From contig CACALG010000005.1 in the NCBI GenBank assembly GCA_902533295.1, positions 1 to 36,226 on the forward strand: 36,226 nucleotides of DNA. Reading direction: 5' to 3'. The position numbers were made by a program, and so were the translations under genes. Positions 26,814 to 35,828 of the stretch are shown here, one piece after another. The notes beneath the pieces are model-generated. The model had not been told where the DNA came from and ran no database searches. It saw only the letters and a list, made by a program, of their open reading frames with translations. The stretch is from an uncultured marine group III euryarchaeote (GTDB lineage: Archaea; Thermoplasmatota; Poseidoniia; MGIII; CG-Epi1). Every line of letters starts with the position of its first letter. Within the stretch, counting starts at the first letter, position 1.

Positions 26814-26862
26814 CCTACCCCTACCTAACGTTATTTTCTAAACTAATTAACTAACTAATTAC

Positions 26863-27444
26863 TTAGTTACCCATTAGCTTAGCGGAGCCAATTATGTCTC
26901 CACTTGCATCAAATTGGATATCGAGTTTCCATCCACTTTCTGCAGGACCACTAGCTGAATTACCTTGTCCGTAGACCGTGAATTGGTCTCCGGCTGATAA
27001 TTTACCATCGCGGTCGTTGTCAGAAAATTGTACTGGATACTCAGACCCGTCGTCTGCTGATACATTAGCTGATCTGCGCTCTAATTGTTCGTCGTCACCT
27101 TGGTAACTGACCTCAATTCCGTGCTCTTCTCCACCAACTATCTGCATGGCGACTTCTCCAAATCCATTACCGCCAACATGAGTTGAGCCAGTTTCATCTT
27201 TCAAGAAGTAACTGAATCCATCTAAGTTTTCTTGCTTACTGACTTTTATGACCTCTACGTGCCACTTGCCTCCACTATTCTTCTCTACGAAGAAAGTTGC
27301 TATAGGTGCGGATTCTCCTTGCTCTAAGAAACTGGCTGCCCAAACGTACAGCACAGCTGCCAAGACCACAGTAATTGCGACCATTAAAATGACCGCAATA
27401 ACGGGAGATACACCATCGTCGTTCTTTACTATTCTGTGTTCCAT
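26863..27444 (-). CDS. Archaeal type IV pilin-like protein
   Basis: Class III signal/pilin N-terminus KNDDGVSPVIAVILMVAITVVLAAVLYVWAASFL, typical of the archaeal pilin N-terminal domain (DUF1628-type). Confidence 0.92.
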   Translation of the reverse strand: MEHRIVKNDDGVSPVIAVILMVAITVVLAAVLYVWAASFLEQGESAPIATFFVEKNSGGKWHVEVIKVSKQENLDGFSYFLKDETGSTHVGGNGFGEVAMQIVGGEEHGIEVSYQGDDEQLERRSANVSADDGSEYPVQFSDNDRDGKLSAGDQFTVYGQGNSASGPAESGWKLDIQFDASGDIIGSAKLMGN

Positions 27445-27513
27445 GGTTGCGTCCTCTTTTTTTCTGGCAATTATATCTTAAAGACAAACTGCCGGACCAT
27501 TACATTGCACTGA

Positions 27514-27526
27514 CAGTATATAAAAA
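27514..27526 (-). promoter_or_regulatory. Candidate TATA box for the pilin gene (minus strand TTTTTATATACTG)
   Basis: Plus-strand cagtatataaaaa; lies between inverted repeats AAAGACAA (27480-27487) and TTGTCTTT (27533-27540). Confidence 0.5.
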
Positions 27527-27575
27527 CTAATGTTGTCTTTTAAACAATATAGTACAATCTTAGAAATGCATATAT

Positions 27576-29102
27576 CTAATATGTTCTTGCTAAATAAACT
27601 CTATTGTGTGTTGGTTTACCAGATATAACACAATTTTTAGGTTCAGGATAAGTACTTGTTGAATTTCCAAGGAAGGTTAAACCGGTACTTTTTTCAATCA
27701 TTTCAGCTTCTGCATCATTGCCTTCAAAAGCCATCTCGTAAACTTGATTTGAATTAATTGATTCATCAAAAACTAAAATATCTCCGTCTACTGAAAAACT
27801 AGGCAATTCTCTGATACAGGAATTGAAATATTCTTTACTTTTTTTACTCATTTCTTGACCAATCGAAGACAATTCATTATTGACTGTGTCTACAAGACTG
27901 GATAATGGGTGGCTCTCTTTTCCACCTGTTCTTCGAGCACACATGAACGAATCATTGGCTAAGTCACGTGGACCTATCTCTATTCTAAGAGGAACTCCCT
28001 TAATCTCCCAATCATAATATTTCTGGCCTGGCCGTATGTCTCTTGCATCCATTCTAGCTCTAATTCCTGATTCTTTTAATTTGGAAACTATTTTTTCAGC
28101 TTCAGACGCCATATCTTCTGAGGAATTTTTAGCCATTATTGGAATTACAATTACCTGAATAGGGGCGACACTAGGCGGCATAATCAATCCTTGATCATCT
28201 CCATGAGTTGCTACAATAGCACCCAGTAATCTCTCAGACATCCCATATGTTGTTTGATGTACAAATTTTTGTTCGCCTGATTCAGATTCATATGTTACAT
28301 CAAAGGCTCTTGCCCACTGATCTCTATAATGGTGACATGAAGCTACTTGTAAAGTGCGCCCATCTGGCATTATCACATCTATTGCGATTGTATACCAAGC
28401 GCCAGGAAAGGTGTCCCATACTGGTCTTTTAGTAACTATAACAGGTAGTTTTAATTCATCCATTAAATTTTGAACTATTTCTAAATCTTGTTCTATCTGT
28501 CTTGTTGCATCGTCTTCATCTATATGGGCTGTATGAGCTTCAAAGAAGTGAATCTCTCTTACTCTTATGAAAGATCGAGTTTGCTTTGTCTCATATCTAA
28601 ACGTATTAACTATCTGGTATGTTTTAAGTGGCAAATCTGCATGAGAACGAATCCATAATGGAAACATAGTGTACATTGCAGTTTCACTTGTTGGTCTCAA
28701 AAACATAGGTTTGTCTAGTTTGCTTTCACCAGCATGCCTTATCCAATAGACTTCTTTTGCAAATCCTCCAACTTCATCATCCATTCTAAGCTCGGAAGGA
28801 TCTACTCCTTGTTCTCTAGCAGCTTTCAGTAAAGAAACCAATCTGTTTTCTTTATCTAATAAATCTTCAGGAATTAATAGAGGAAAATTGACTTCATCAT
28901 GATCCGTTCTTTCCATTTCACTATGAGTTAAATCATCTATCAATCTCATAGTTTTCCAACCATATGGCCTCCAAACATCCATTCCCTTTATTGGATATCT
29001 TTTGTCCACCAACTCTGCAGCTTCAACAATGAATGGATACCATTCCTTGAAGTCTGCTTTAGAGGGAATTCCGCGTTTGGCTGCAGCCGGTGTATTACTC
29101 AT
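27576..29102 (-). CDS. proS: Prolyl-tRNA synthetase (archaeal/eukaryotic type)
   Basis: GMDVWRPYGWKTMRLID, FLRPTSETAMYTMFPLWIRSHADLPLKTYQIVNTFRYETKQTRSFIRVREIHFFEAHTAH and ASCHHYRDQWARAFDVTY. Confidence 0.97.
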   Translation of the reverse strand: MSNTPAAAKRGIPSKADFKEWYPFIVEAAELVDKRYPIKGMDVWRPYGWKTMRLIDDLTHSEMERTDHDEVNFPLLIPEDLLDKENRLVSLLKAAREQGVDPSELRMDDEVGGFAKEVYWIRHAGESKLDKPMFLRPTSETAMYTMFPLWIRSHADLPLKTYQIVNTFRYETKQTRSFIRVREIHFFEAHTAHIDEDDATRQIEQDLEIVQNLMDELKLPVIVTKRPVWDTFPGAWYTIAIDVIMPDGRTLQVASCHHYRDQWARAFDVTYESESGEQKFVHQTTYGMSERLLGAIVATHGDDQGLIMPPSVAPIQVIVIPIMAKNSSEDMASEAEKIVSKLKESGIRARMDARDIRPGQKYYDWEIKGVPLRIEIGPRDLANDSFMCARRTGGKESHPLSSLVDTVNNELSSIGQEMSKKSKEYFNSCIRELPSFSVDGDILVFDESINSNQVYEMAFEGNDAEAEMIEKSTGLTFLGNSTSTYPEPKNCVISGKPTHNRVYLARTY

Positions 29103-29137
29103 GTCCAGTTAGTGCTTTATTTTGCTGTAATTAACGC

Positions 29138-30082
29138 TTACTCTTCTTTTTTCCTATCTGATTTAGGCTTTTTTTCGGCTGCCCTTCTCTCTTGATAAGT
29201 GTCCCATACTTTGCCTGCCAAGACTGGGCCTGCTAATACAACCAACATAGAAATCCAAAGCATCGTTCTACATTCTGGAGGTGCATCGTAGTAATTATCT
29301 GGTTGAGTTACGCGTAATTTGATTAAACCAAACCAAGGCAATTCTCCTTTTGCCATACCCACTATCCAATCTGGATCGACAGGTTGAACACTAGAACCTG
29401 TTATATCGTAATGTGTTAATTGATCTGGATGGGGGTTGCCTGTAGAATCTCCTTTTGTTATGTATCCCGAATTTTGTAAATTCTGAATGCTAGCTCCACC
29501 ACCCAAACCTATTTCAGCTAATTGGATTTTTCCATAAAATGTTGTATTAATTTCAGGTATGTAATATGTTCCATTATCTTTATCTATTACTTCTACCCAA
29601 GCCATTGCTCTATGAATTACAGGAGTAACTGGTTGACCATTATAGGTCTCAATTCCATTTTTGTAATAAACAATAACGTCGCCATAATCTCCATATTTTT
29701 TGTAATCTGTTTTCTTACCTTCAAGATAAGTTACAATGTCTTTTTTCTCAGCTTGTTTAACTATTACTAAATCACCAGTGTCTATTATTCCTATGTGAGA
29801 ATAACTTGGCTCAGAATATAATGGATTGTTATCGTGCTCCATAGAACCTGATTCAATAACAACCATTGGGGGCCAATTTCCACTATATGCAAATGTTAAA
29901 AGAAAAACAATGATGACACTACCTACAGCTATACCAACGTCTTTTACAGTTTCAGGCAGTTCTAATCTTTTTGATGAATCAACTGTTTCTTCTTCTGATA
30001 TGTCGATTTGGGATTCTGCTTTTTTTGCACTCTTATTTTTCAAGTAAGAATCAATCTTGCTCTTCTTTGTTGCATCAGACAT
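29138..30082 (-). CDS. Archaeal signal peptidase I (S26 family)
   Basis: Catalytic region VVIESGSMEH, DTGDLVIVKQAEKKDI, YGDVIVYYKNG and PVIHRAMAWVEV; N- and C-terminal hydrophobic segments. Confidence 0.9.
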   Translation of the reverse strand: MSDATKKSKIDSYLKNKSAKKAESQIDISEEETVDSSKRLELPETVKDVGIAVGSVIIVFLLTFAYSGNWPPMVVIESGSMEHDNNPLYSEPSYSHIGIIDTGDLVIVKQAEKKDIVTYLEGKKTDYKKYGDYGDVIVYYKNGIETYNGQPVTPVIHRAMAWVEVIDKDNGTYYIPEINTTFYGKIQLAEIGLGGGASIQNLQNSGYITKGDSTGNPHPDQLTHYDITGSSVQPVDPDWIVGMAKGELPWFGLIKLRVTQPDNYYDAPPECRTMLWISMLVVLAGPVLAGKVWDTYQERRAAEKKPKSDRKKEE

Positions 30083-30093
30083 CTAGGTAAATC

Positions 30094-30720
30094 CTACTTG
30101 CGAGGCCTTTTAACTTTTTTAACTTTACGGACTTTACGATTACTGGAGCGTGATGCACCAAAATCAGGGCCTGAATCATCATTAACCATCCTAATGCCTG
30201 AATCTTCAGTGTCTTCTGATGAATCGGATGCAGGTGAATTGAAATCTCCAAGTAAATCATCTAAGGGATCTCCAGCACTTGGATTGGAAGGTGCTGAAGT
30301 TGGTTGGGGTGTTGGTGCTGGTTCAGGGGGAGCTTGGCTTTCAGCCTTTTTCATGTCTCCACCACAAGAAGGACATTTTCCCCATTTTTCTTGAAAATCC
30401 TTCCCGCATGCTTGACATACATATGCTGGAGAACCACTTGATGGGGCTGAAGGGGCTGCTATACTGCTTGTACCATCAGCAACTTCTTCTTTGTTAGCAT
30501 ATGGATTGAAATCACTATCTCCTAGCAAATCTCCTAAATCTTCTTCTTTAGGTCTCTCTTCTCTAGAAGTTTGCTGATTGGCTAATTCAGGATTGGTCTC
30601 TCCTCCTCCTAATTTACGGCGCTGTTCCGCATAAAATGCGTCTCTTTCAGCAAATAATTCTTTCGTGTCATCTGAATAATCAAATTTCTTCTTTTCTTCT
30701 TTCTTCCTGAAGAATCCCAT
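30094..30720 (-). CDS. Low-complexity protein with a zinc ribbon
   Basis: YVCQACGKDFQEKWGKCPSCGGDMKKAE (CxxC...CxxC) in a Pro/Ser/Asp-rich, Lys/Arg-tailed protein. Confidence 0.75.
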   Translation of the reverse strand: MGFFRKKEEKKKFDYSDDTKELFAERDAFYAEQRRKLGGGETNPELANQQTSREERPKEEDLGDLLGDSDFNPYANKEEVADGTSSIAAPSAPSSGSPAYVCQACGKDFQEKWGKCPSCGGDMKKAESQAPPEPAPTPQPTSAPSNPSAGDPLDDLLGDFNSPASDSSEDTEDSGIRMVNDDSGPDFGASRSSNRKVRKVKKVKRPRK

Positions 30721-30758
30721 GTATTACTCAGAACCCCATGATAAATAAAGAATTGGGT

Positions 30759-31112
30759 TTAGAAAAGTGAACAATTGCCTGTAACTGTATCAATTACTGA
30801 ATCAGAGGCAGGACCTATTCCCAAACACGTAACTGTACCGGGAGGAACTTCCGTCAAACCTGCATCCGTAATTAAACTAGAAATTAAACCTACTTCTCGA
30901 GCATGCTGTTGAAGTTTACGAAGTTCAGATTCTCCAGACACTTTGACAACGACTTTTTTCTGACCGTCGCCGAACCATTTAGTAAAATTTGAAGAGTTCG
31001 ATTTTTTAGATTTCAGAGCGCAATTAACTGCAGCGTGGGAAACTTGAGCTGCCATTTTACCTTTTGAAAGACCTAAATCGGTCCGGACCACAATTACTAA
31101 TTTGTATTCCAA
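30759..31112 (-). CDS. pth2: Peptidyl-tRNA hydrolase 2
   Basis: KLVIVVRTDLGLSKGKMAAQVSHAAV...LITDAGLTEVPPGTVTCLGIGPASDSVIDTVTG. Confidence 0.97.
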   Translation of the reverse strand: MEYKLVIVVRTDLGLSKGKMAAQVSHAAVNCALKSKKSNSSNFTKWFGDGQKKVVVKVSGESELRKLQQHAREVGLISSLITDAGLTEVPPGTVTCLGIGPASDSVIDTVTGNCSLF

Positions 31113-31115
31113 AAA

Positions 31116-31823
31116 CTAATCCTCTGTATCGCTATCTCCGCCTGGATCTGTTGCTTCATCTTGAACAACGTCTGAAGACAAACCTTCTCCTTCATCTCCA
31201 GAATGATTGAGGAGTTGATCTAATTCGGCCATTCTAGAATCAATATCTGATAAATCTGCAAGTAATGTTTTCTCTCTCCTCTCATAATACTTTTTCATTG
31301 TTGAGCTCCCTGAACGTTTTCTCAATTCAGCTTCCTTAAGTTTTTCCTTAACATTTGTTCTATCGTGTTTCAAGCCTTGTAGTTCTAACAGTTCTGCTGG
31401 AATATATTTTCCAGCTACTGCTAATTCTGATTCAATACGGATACCTGGTGGTGCCCTAGCTAAAGAAGGATGTAAATTAGCCATCCAAGGATAGGCTCCT
31501 CTATACCATCCTGCAATGAAAAACAAGAGAGTAACTGCAATTAACGAACTCGTAACAAAAAATGTTTGAAAATAACCTTTGTCCCCATCGGAAATCCCAT
31601 CCCAATCTGGGGCATTACCAAGTGAAGGATTACCTAATACAAATCCTATCAGAATAACTACGCATATTGACATTGCCATTCCTAAAGTAACTCTGTAAAG
31701 AACATCGAATTCCTCATCTAATTCACCTTTTCTAGGAAACATAGCTTGAATTAATGTATAACCTGGAAGGAACAAAACTAGCACAAGGCCAGCAATCACT
31801 CTCAAATAATTAATCTCTTCCAT
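31116..31823 (-). CDS. DUF1616-like membrane protein
   Basis: N-terminal NYLRVIAGLVLVLFLPGYTLIQAMFPRKGELDEEFDVLYRVTLGMAMSICVVILIGFVLG resembles DUF1616 proteins; further TM helix and coiled-coil tail. Confidence 0.75.
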   Translation of the reverse strand: MEEINYLRVIAGLVLVLFLPGYTLIQAMFPRKGELDEEFDVLYRVTLGMAMSICVVILIGFVLGNPSLGNAPDWDGISDGDKGYFQTFFVTSSLIAVTLLFFIAGWYRGAYPWMANLHPSLARAPPGIRIESELAVAGKYIPAELLELQGLKHDRTNVKEKLKEAELRKRSGSSTMKKYYERREKTLLADLSDIDSRMAELDQLLNHSGDEGEGLSSDVVQDEATDPGGDSDTED

Positions 31824-31844
31824 TATAGCTCCAAGTTAAACCCG

Positions 31845-32897
31845 TTAAAAACGTCTACCGCTAGTAAAACCATTACGATATCCATGTGGTTCAGAACCAT
31901 TTCTTCTTAATGATGATTGTCTTTTCATGACTTCCCATCGTGATTTACAATCGCATATCAAATCAGCCAAATCGCCTTTGCCCAATCTATGCTTTTTCAA
32001 TCCTTCTAATATTTTCTTATTACAATTATAACAGTTGTGTGCACCTCTACGGGTGCCACCTCCTGTTGGATCTGAATAAACTCTAACTGGTAAATCTTTA
32101 CATCTTTCTAAAACTTCCACAACAGACCAAAGCCAAGGTGCCGTCCATTCATTTCTCATCCATAACTTTTCGACAACTGTATTTTTTTGAACATTTACAG
32201 GATTGATTGAAATTTTATCCACATGGGGGGCTGCATCAATTGCAGACTGAACTGCATCTTCTATCGCATCTTTTTCATTAAGATACGGTGGTTTTAGAAG
32301 AATATATGCTTTTACTTCAGCACCATTATCTCTTGCACTTTTACAAACTTTTACGAAATGTGGCCAACGTAAGCGTTTATTGACGCATTTATCTAAAACC
32401 AATGAACTTGATGATTCTAAACCAATTGCTATCTCTAATTTTGGAGCATTAGTATAATTGAAATTTTTAGGATTAACAAATTCGGGAAGTGATTCAATCA
32501 AAACTTTTTCAATTCCCATATCTTTCATATCAGACATTACTTCATCTGCAAAATCAAGAGGTACTTCTGTAGGATCAATAAACGAGCCTGATGTGTAAAT
32601 CTTAGCATATCTTTTACCTTTCAATGATGGTCTAATCTTTTTCCATTGTTCACGAAGCATTTCATCGCTAACGCCTCCTGGAACTGTATCGTTGAAATAT
32701 CCACACATAGAACAGCCTTCTTTGATTGACCAATAACAACCTCTTGTTCTAAGAATGGCTACTCCTGCCTCTACAATTTCACCGTCTAAAAGTTCTTCTT
32801 CAGTCCATTTTGCTACTGGTTGATCTAAAGAATGTTCCTTAGGAATTGATTTGGCCTCATTGACAAAATCGGTTAGTGGAACAAACGCTTCAGGCAT
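31845..32897 (-). CDS. raSEA: Radical SAM archaeosine biosynthesis protein RaSEA
   Basis: ILRTRGCYWSIKEGCSMCGYFNDT radical-SAM cluster, KIYTSGSFIDPTEV, KVLIESLPEFV; overlaps arcS by 8 bp. Confidence 0.9.
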   Translation of the reverse strand: MPEAFVPLTDFVNEAKSIPKEHSLDQPVAKWTEEELLDGEIVEAGVAILRTRGCYWSIKEGCSMCGYFNDTVPGGVSDEMLREQWKKIRPSLKGKRYAKIYTSGSFIDPTEVPLDFADEVMSDMKDMGIEKVLIESLPEFVNPKNFNYTNAPKLEIAIGLESSSSLVLDKCVNKRLRWPHFVKVCKSARDNGAEVKAYILLKPPYLNEKDAIEDAVQSAIDAAPHVDKISINPVNVQKNTVVEKLWMRNEWTAPWLWSVVEVLERCKDLPVRVYSDPTGGGTRRGAHNCYNCNKKILEGLKKHRLGKGDLADLICDCKSRWEVMKRQSSLRRNGSEPHGYRNGFTSGRRF

Positions 32898-34458
32898 GAT
32901 GTCTTACCTCCACTGCGATTCCTCTTTTCATAGATACCATTTCTTCAGGGTTCATTTTAGCAATTCCTACTGCCGTTATCTCGTCTTTTTGCTCAATAAC
33001 TACTTGGTCACCTATTTGCCAATCTCCTTTGTGACCATTTACACCAACTGCGAATAAATCTCCAACTAACTTGAAATTTTCTGCTTTGACTACTCCACCT
33101 CCATTAGAAGAATACGCCTTACCGCCACTCAACGTCAAACCAAAACCACCGACAACTGGTGAAATTGCAGCTAAGTCTCCACATCTTAGTTTGTAAGGCA
33201 TCCTTCCACTTATTTCAGAAGTTGTTAAGAAATCAGAATTTGGATATTGAAAATTCGCAAGGCCTATCGCCTCTCCCTGTGCTCTCTGTTTGGAATTTAC
33301 GGGTTCACTTCCATTCAAACTCATTCTAGCCACATTTTGTAGAACTTCCAGCCCTTCAAAAGAAGAAGGTCTTTCAACTTTAGTATCTATTGTTTCCAAA
33401 CCTCTTTCCTTGAGTAAAGTAGTCATTATTTCAGATGAGGAACCAGCATGTACAATAGCTTTACAATAATGTTTTTCAGGTTCTATTCTTGATAATTGTG
33501 TTCTTAGCATTTCGACTTCTGTTGGACTCCAGACTCCTGTTACAGCAATATCATAGTGAGCTGCAGGATAGCAAAATTCTAATTCTCGAGGAACAAGTCC
33601 TAAAGGAGAAGTTACAGAAATTATGTGTAATGAAAGATAATTGTCCACTTCTCTTATTGTATTAAAAAATCTTTTGTGACTACTACTTTTGAAATATGGT
33701 TTCCTAGCTGAACATGGCAGTACTAGCAGAACCATATTATCAACTGGCGGTGTAAATCTAGACAATCTCTCTTGGAAATCAATCACCGAAGGATGCTTTA
33801 AACTCAAATTATTGGCCCTTATGAGATAATGATTCTTAGCTCCTTTTTCCACTAATAATTGTGTAGAATGGTGTAAGATTTGAGAAACGCGAGGATTGTG
33901 TAAACTAGTTCTTTCAACAAATTCTCGTAATGTACCATTAGAAATTGAATTGCGGATTTTTGAAACCCAACGATTAAGTTCTTCTCTATTGGCTGAAAAG
34001 ATATCAACTTTTGAAGAGGATTTAATCCATGAACCATCCTCTAAAAGCCATCCTGTTGAACTTCTTAATTCAACATTCAAATCATCAAAAACATCTACTC
34101 CCAGATATGCGAGAATTGGCATATCGCTCGGTTCTACTGCTGGTGCATAAACCAATCTTGAATAACCTGCTTCTTCCCTAAATTTAGAGGCTATTTCTAC
34201 TATCTTTTGAGGCCTAAGTGAAGATGTATTGTCTAAAACTGCAATATTCTCTGATAAATGAAGATATGGTTCTTTGTCAGAATCTAAACCAAGTGGTTTT
34301 GGCGGTAAATCGAACGATTTACCAATCTTTATGGAACCTCCAGATTCTAAATCTGTAGCTTCGGTTAAGTCGTTATGACTGAATACAATATGAGGGGTGC
34401 TAAGATTTTCTCCTAAGTCTAGAAGTCGACCTAAGCCCTCATGACCTATAGGTTCCAT
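32890..34458 (-). CDS. arcS: Archaeosine synthase ArcS (TGT-like core with C-terminal PUA domain)
   Basis: LVLPCSARKPYFKSSSHKRFFNTI motif, SPLGLVPRELEFCYPAAHYDIAVTG, and C-terminal PUA-like domain (VVKAENFKLVGDLFAVGVNGHKGDWQIGDQVVIEQKDEITAVGIAKMNPEEM). Confidence 0.92.
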   Translation of the reverse strand: MEPIGHEGLGRLLDLGENLSTPHIVFSHNDLTEATDLESGGSIKIGKSFDLPPKPLGLDSDKEPYLHLSENIAVLDNTSSLRPQKIVEIASKFREEAGYSRLVYAPAVEPSDMPILAYLGVDVFDDLNVELRSSTGWLLEDGSWIKSSSKVDIFSANREELNRWVSKIRNSISNGTLREFVERTSLHNPRVSQILHHSTQLLVEKGAKNHYLIRANNLSLKHPSVIDFQERLSRFTPPVDNMVLLVLPCSARKPYFKSSSHKRFFNTIREVDNYLSLHIISVTSPLGLVPRELEFCYPAAHYDIAVTGVWSPTEVEMLRTQLSRIEPEKHYCKAIVHAGSSSEIMTTLLKERGLETIDTKVERPSSFEGLEVLQNVARMSLNGSEPVNSKQRAQGEAIGLANFQYPNSDFLTTSEISGRMPYKLRCGDLAAISPVVGGFGLTLSGGKAYSSNGGGVVKAENFKLVGDLFAVGVNGHKGDWQIGDQVVIEQKDEITAVGIAKMNPEEMVSMKRGIAVEVRHHA

Positions 34459-34498
34459 TATATGTGGCCAAATTAGCGCCTATATATTGCAATCCTTT

Positions 34499-35803
34499 CT
34501 ATGCATCAGGTTCTTTCAATTCTTTAGGAGGTTCAGATGAAGTCATCTGATCCTTAATTCCATCATCAACAACTTGCTGGAGTGCTTCATCTGCTTCTTC
34601 TTTAATTGCATCTAATTCAGCTTGCATTTCGTCTGATGTAGGAATTGTTCCAAGTACGTCCTCTGATTTGCCAAGTGCTTTCTCCATATCTTTAACATCA
34701 GATAACTGTCTGTCTGGAGCTTTGCGCGAATAACCTACATAATCTGCTGCACCTTCGAATAATTTTGTCAATTCGAATGGAAGGACAAATTTCGTAGATT
34801 CTCCTTCACCAATATCTTTCAAAGCATCAAGGCTCAATACTGTTAGAGCTTTTGAATCTAAAGCTGAGGCACCCATAGCTGTAATTCTTAGACCTTGAGC
34901 TTCCCCTTGTTTCTCTAATATAGTCTGTGAACGCTGACCTTGTGCCTCCAAGACTTTGGCTTGTCTGACACCTTCTGCTGCTAGAATTCGAGATTGTTTG
35001 TCTCCTTCTGCAGTCAAAATTCGAGATTGTTTGTCTCCTTCTGCTGATAGAATTGCTGATCTCTTTTCACCGTCTGCTTTCAAAATAGCTGCACGTCTTT
35101 CACGTTCTGCTGAGGTCTGTTCCTCCATTGCAGCTTTAACATTTGGTGAAGGATCGACTTCTCTGATTTCTACGTTGTCAACCTTAACGCCCCAAGGGTC
35201 TGTTTCAATATCTAATTTTTCTCTTAGAATTGCATTAATTTTATCTCTACTGGAGAAAATTTCATCCAATTCCATGTCACCTACAACACCTCTTAAGGTT
35301 GTTTGAGCCATGTTGACTATTGCAGCTCTATAATTTGCTACAGCCAATACTGCTTTCTTAGCATCTGCCACTTTGTAGTATACGACTGCGTCAACCATTG
35401 TTGGTGAGTTATCTTTTGTAATAACTTCTTGACGTGGAACATCAAGAACTTGTATACGGAGATCTACCTTGAAGACCTGAGTTATAAGTGGAATCACAAA
35501 GTTCCATCCTGGATTAAGCATCGAATGGTACTTACCCAATCTTAATGCTACACCTGATTCATATTGTTCTATCTGTACAATGGTTGTCATTAATATGACA
35601 ACGAGGATTGCACCGATAATCAACAATAATATTATCAAAGGGCCAATGACGCTTTCATCAGTGTCGTCTGCAGATACTCCACCATCGTCATCTCCACTTT
35701 CTTCGTGTTCATCTGCTCCTACATTATATGTTGGAACTGTAACGAAAGCGCTCATGACCATCATGAAAAATACTGCTAGTGTAGCTAGTCGGCTTAAGTT
35801 CAT
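34499..35803 (-). CDS. SPFH/band-7 (stomatin/slipin-like) membrane protein
   Basis: YESGVALRLGKYHSMLNPGWNFVIPLITQVFKVDLRIQVLDVPRQEVITKDNSPTMVDAVVYYKV, then alanine/glutamate-rich coiled-coil repeats. Confidence 0.95.
   Translation of the reverse strand: MNLSRLATLAVFFMMVMSAFVTVPTYNVGADEHEESGDDDGGVSADDTDESVIGPLIILLLIIGAILVVILMTTIVQIEQYESGVALRLGKYHSMLNPGWNFVIPLITQVFKVDLRIQVLDVPRQEVITKDNSPTMVDAVVYYKVADAKKAVLAVANYRAAIVNMAQTTLRGVVGDMELDEIFSSRDKINAILREKLDIETDPWGVKVDNVEIREVDPSPNVKAAMEEQTSAERERRAAILKADGEKRSAILSAEGDKQSRILTAEGDKQSRILAAEGVRQAKVLEAQGQRSQTILEKQGEAQGLRITAMGASALDSKALTVLSLDALKDIGEGESTKFVLPFELTKLFEGAADYVGYSRKAPDRQLSDVKDMEKALGKSEDVLGTIPTSDEMQAELDAIKEEADEALQQVVDDGIKDQMTSSEPPKELKEPDA
34895..35092 (-). 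repeat. Six 11-aa (33-bp) tandem coiled-coil repeats in the SPFH protein
   Basis: AAILKADGEKR / SAILSAEGDKQ / SRILTAEGDKQ / SRILAAEGVRQ / AKVLEAQGQRS / QTILEKQGEAQ; a 27-bp exact nucleotide repeat at 34985-35011 and 35018-35044. Confidence 0.85.
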
Positions 35804-35828
35804 AGTTTATTTTTTTTCTCCTTTTTTA

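Noticed and set aside
30008-30394. 128-aa plus-strand ORF across the signal peptidase/zinc-ribbon junction
   Set aside because: Antisense to two supported minus-strand genes; low-complexity composition.
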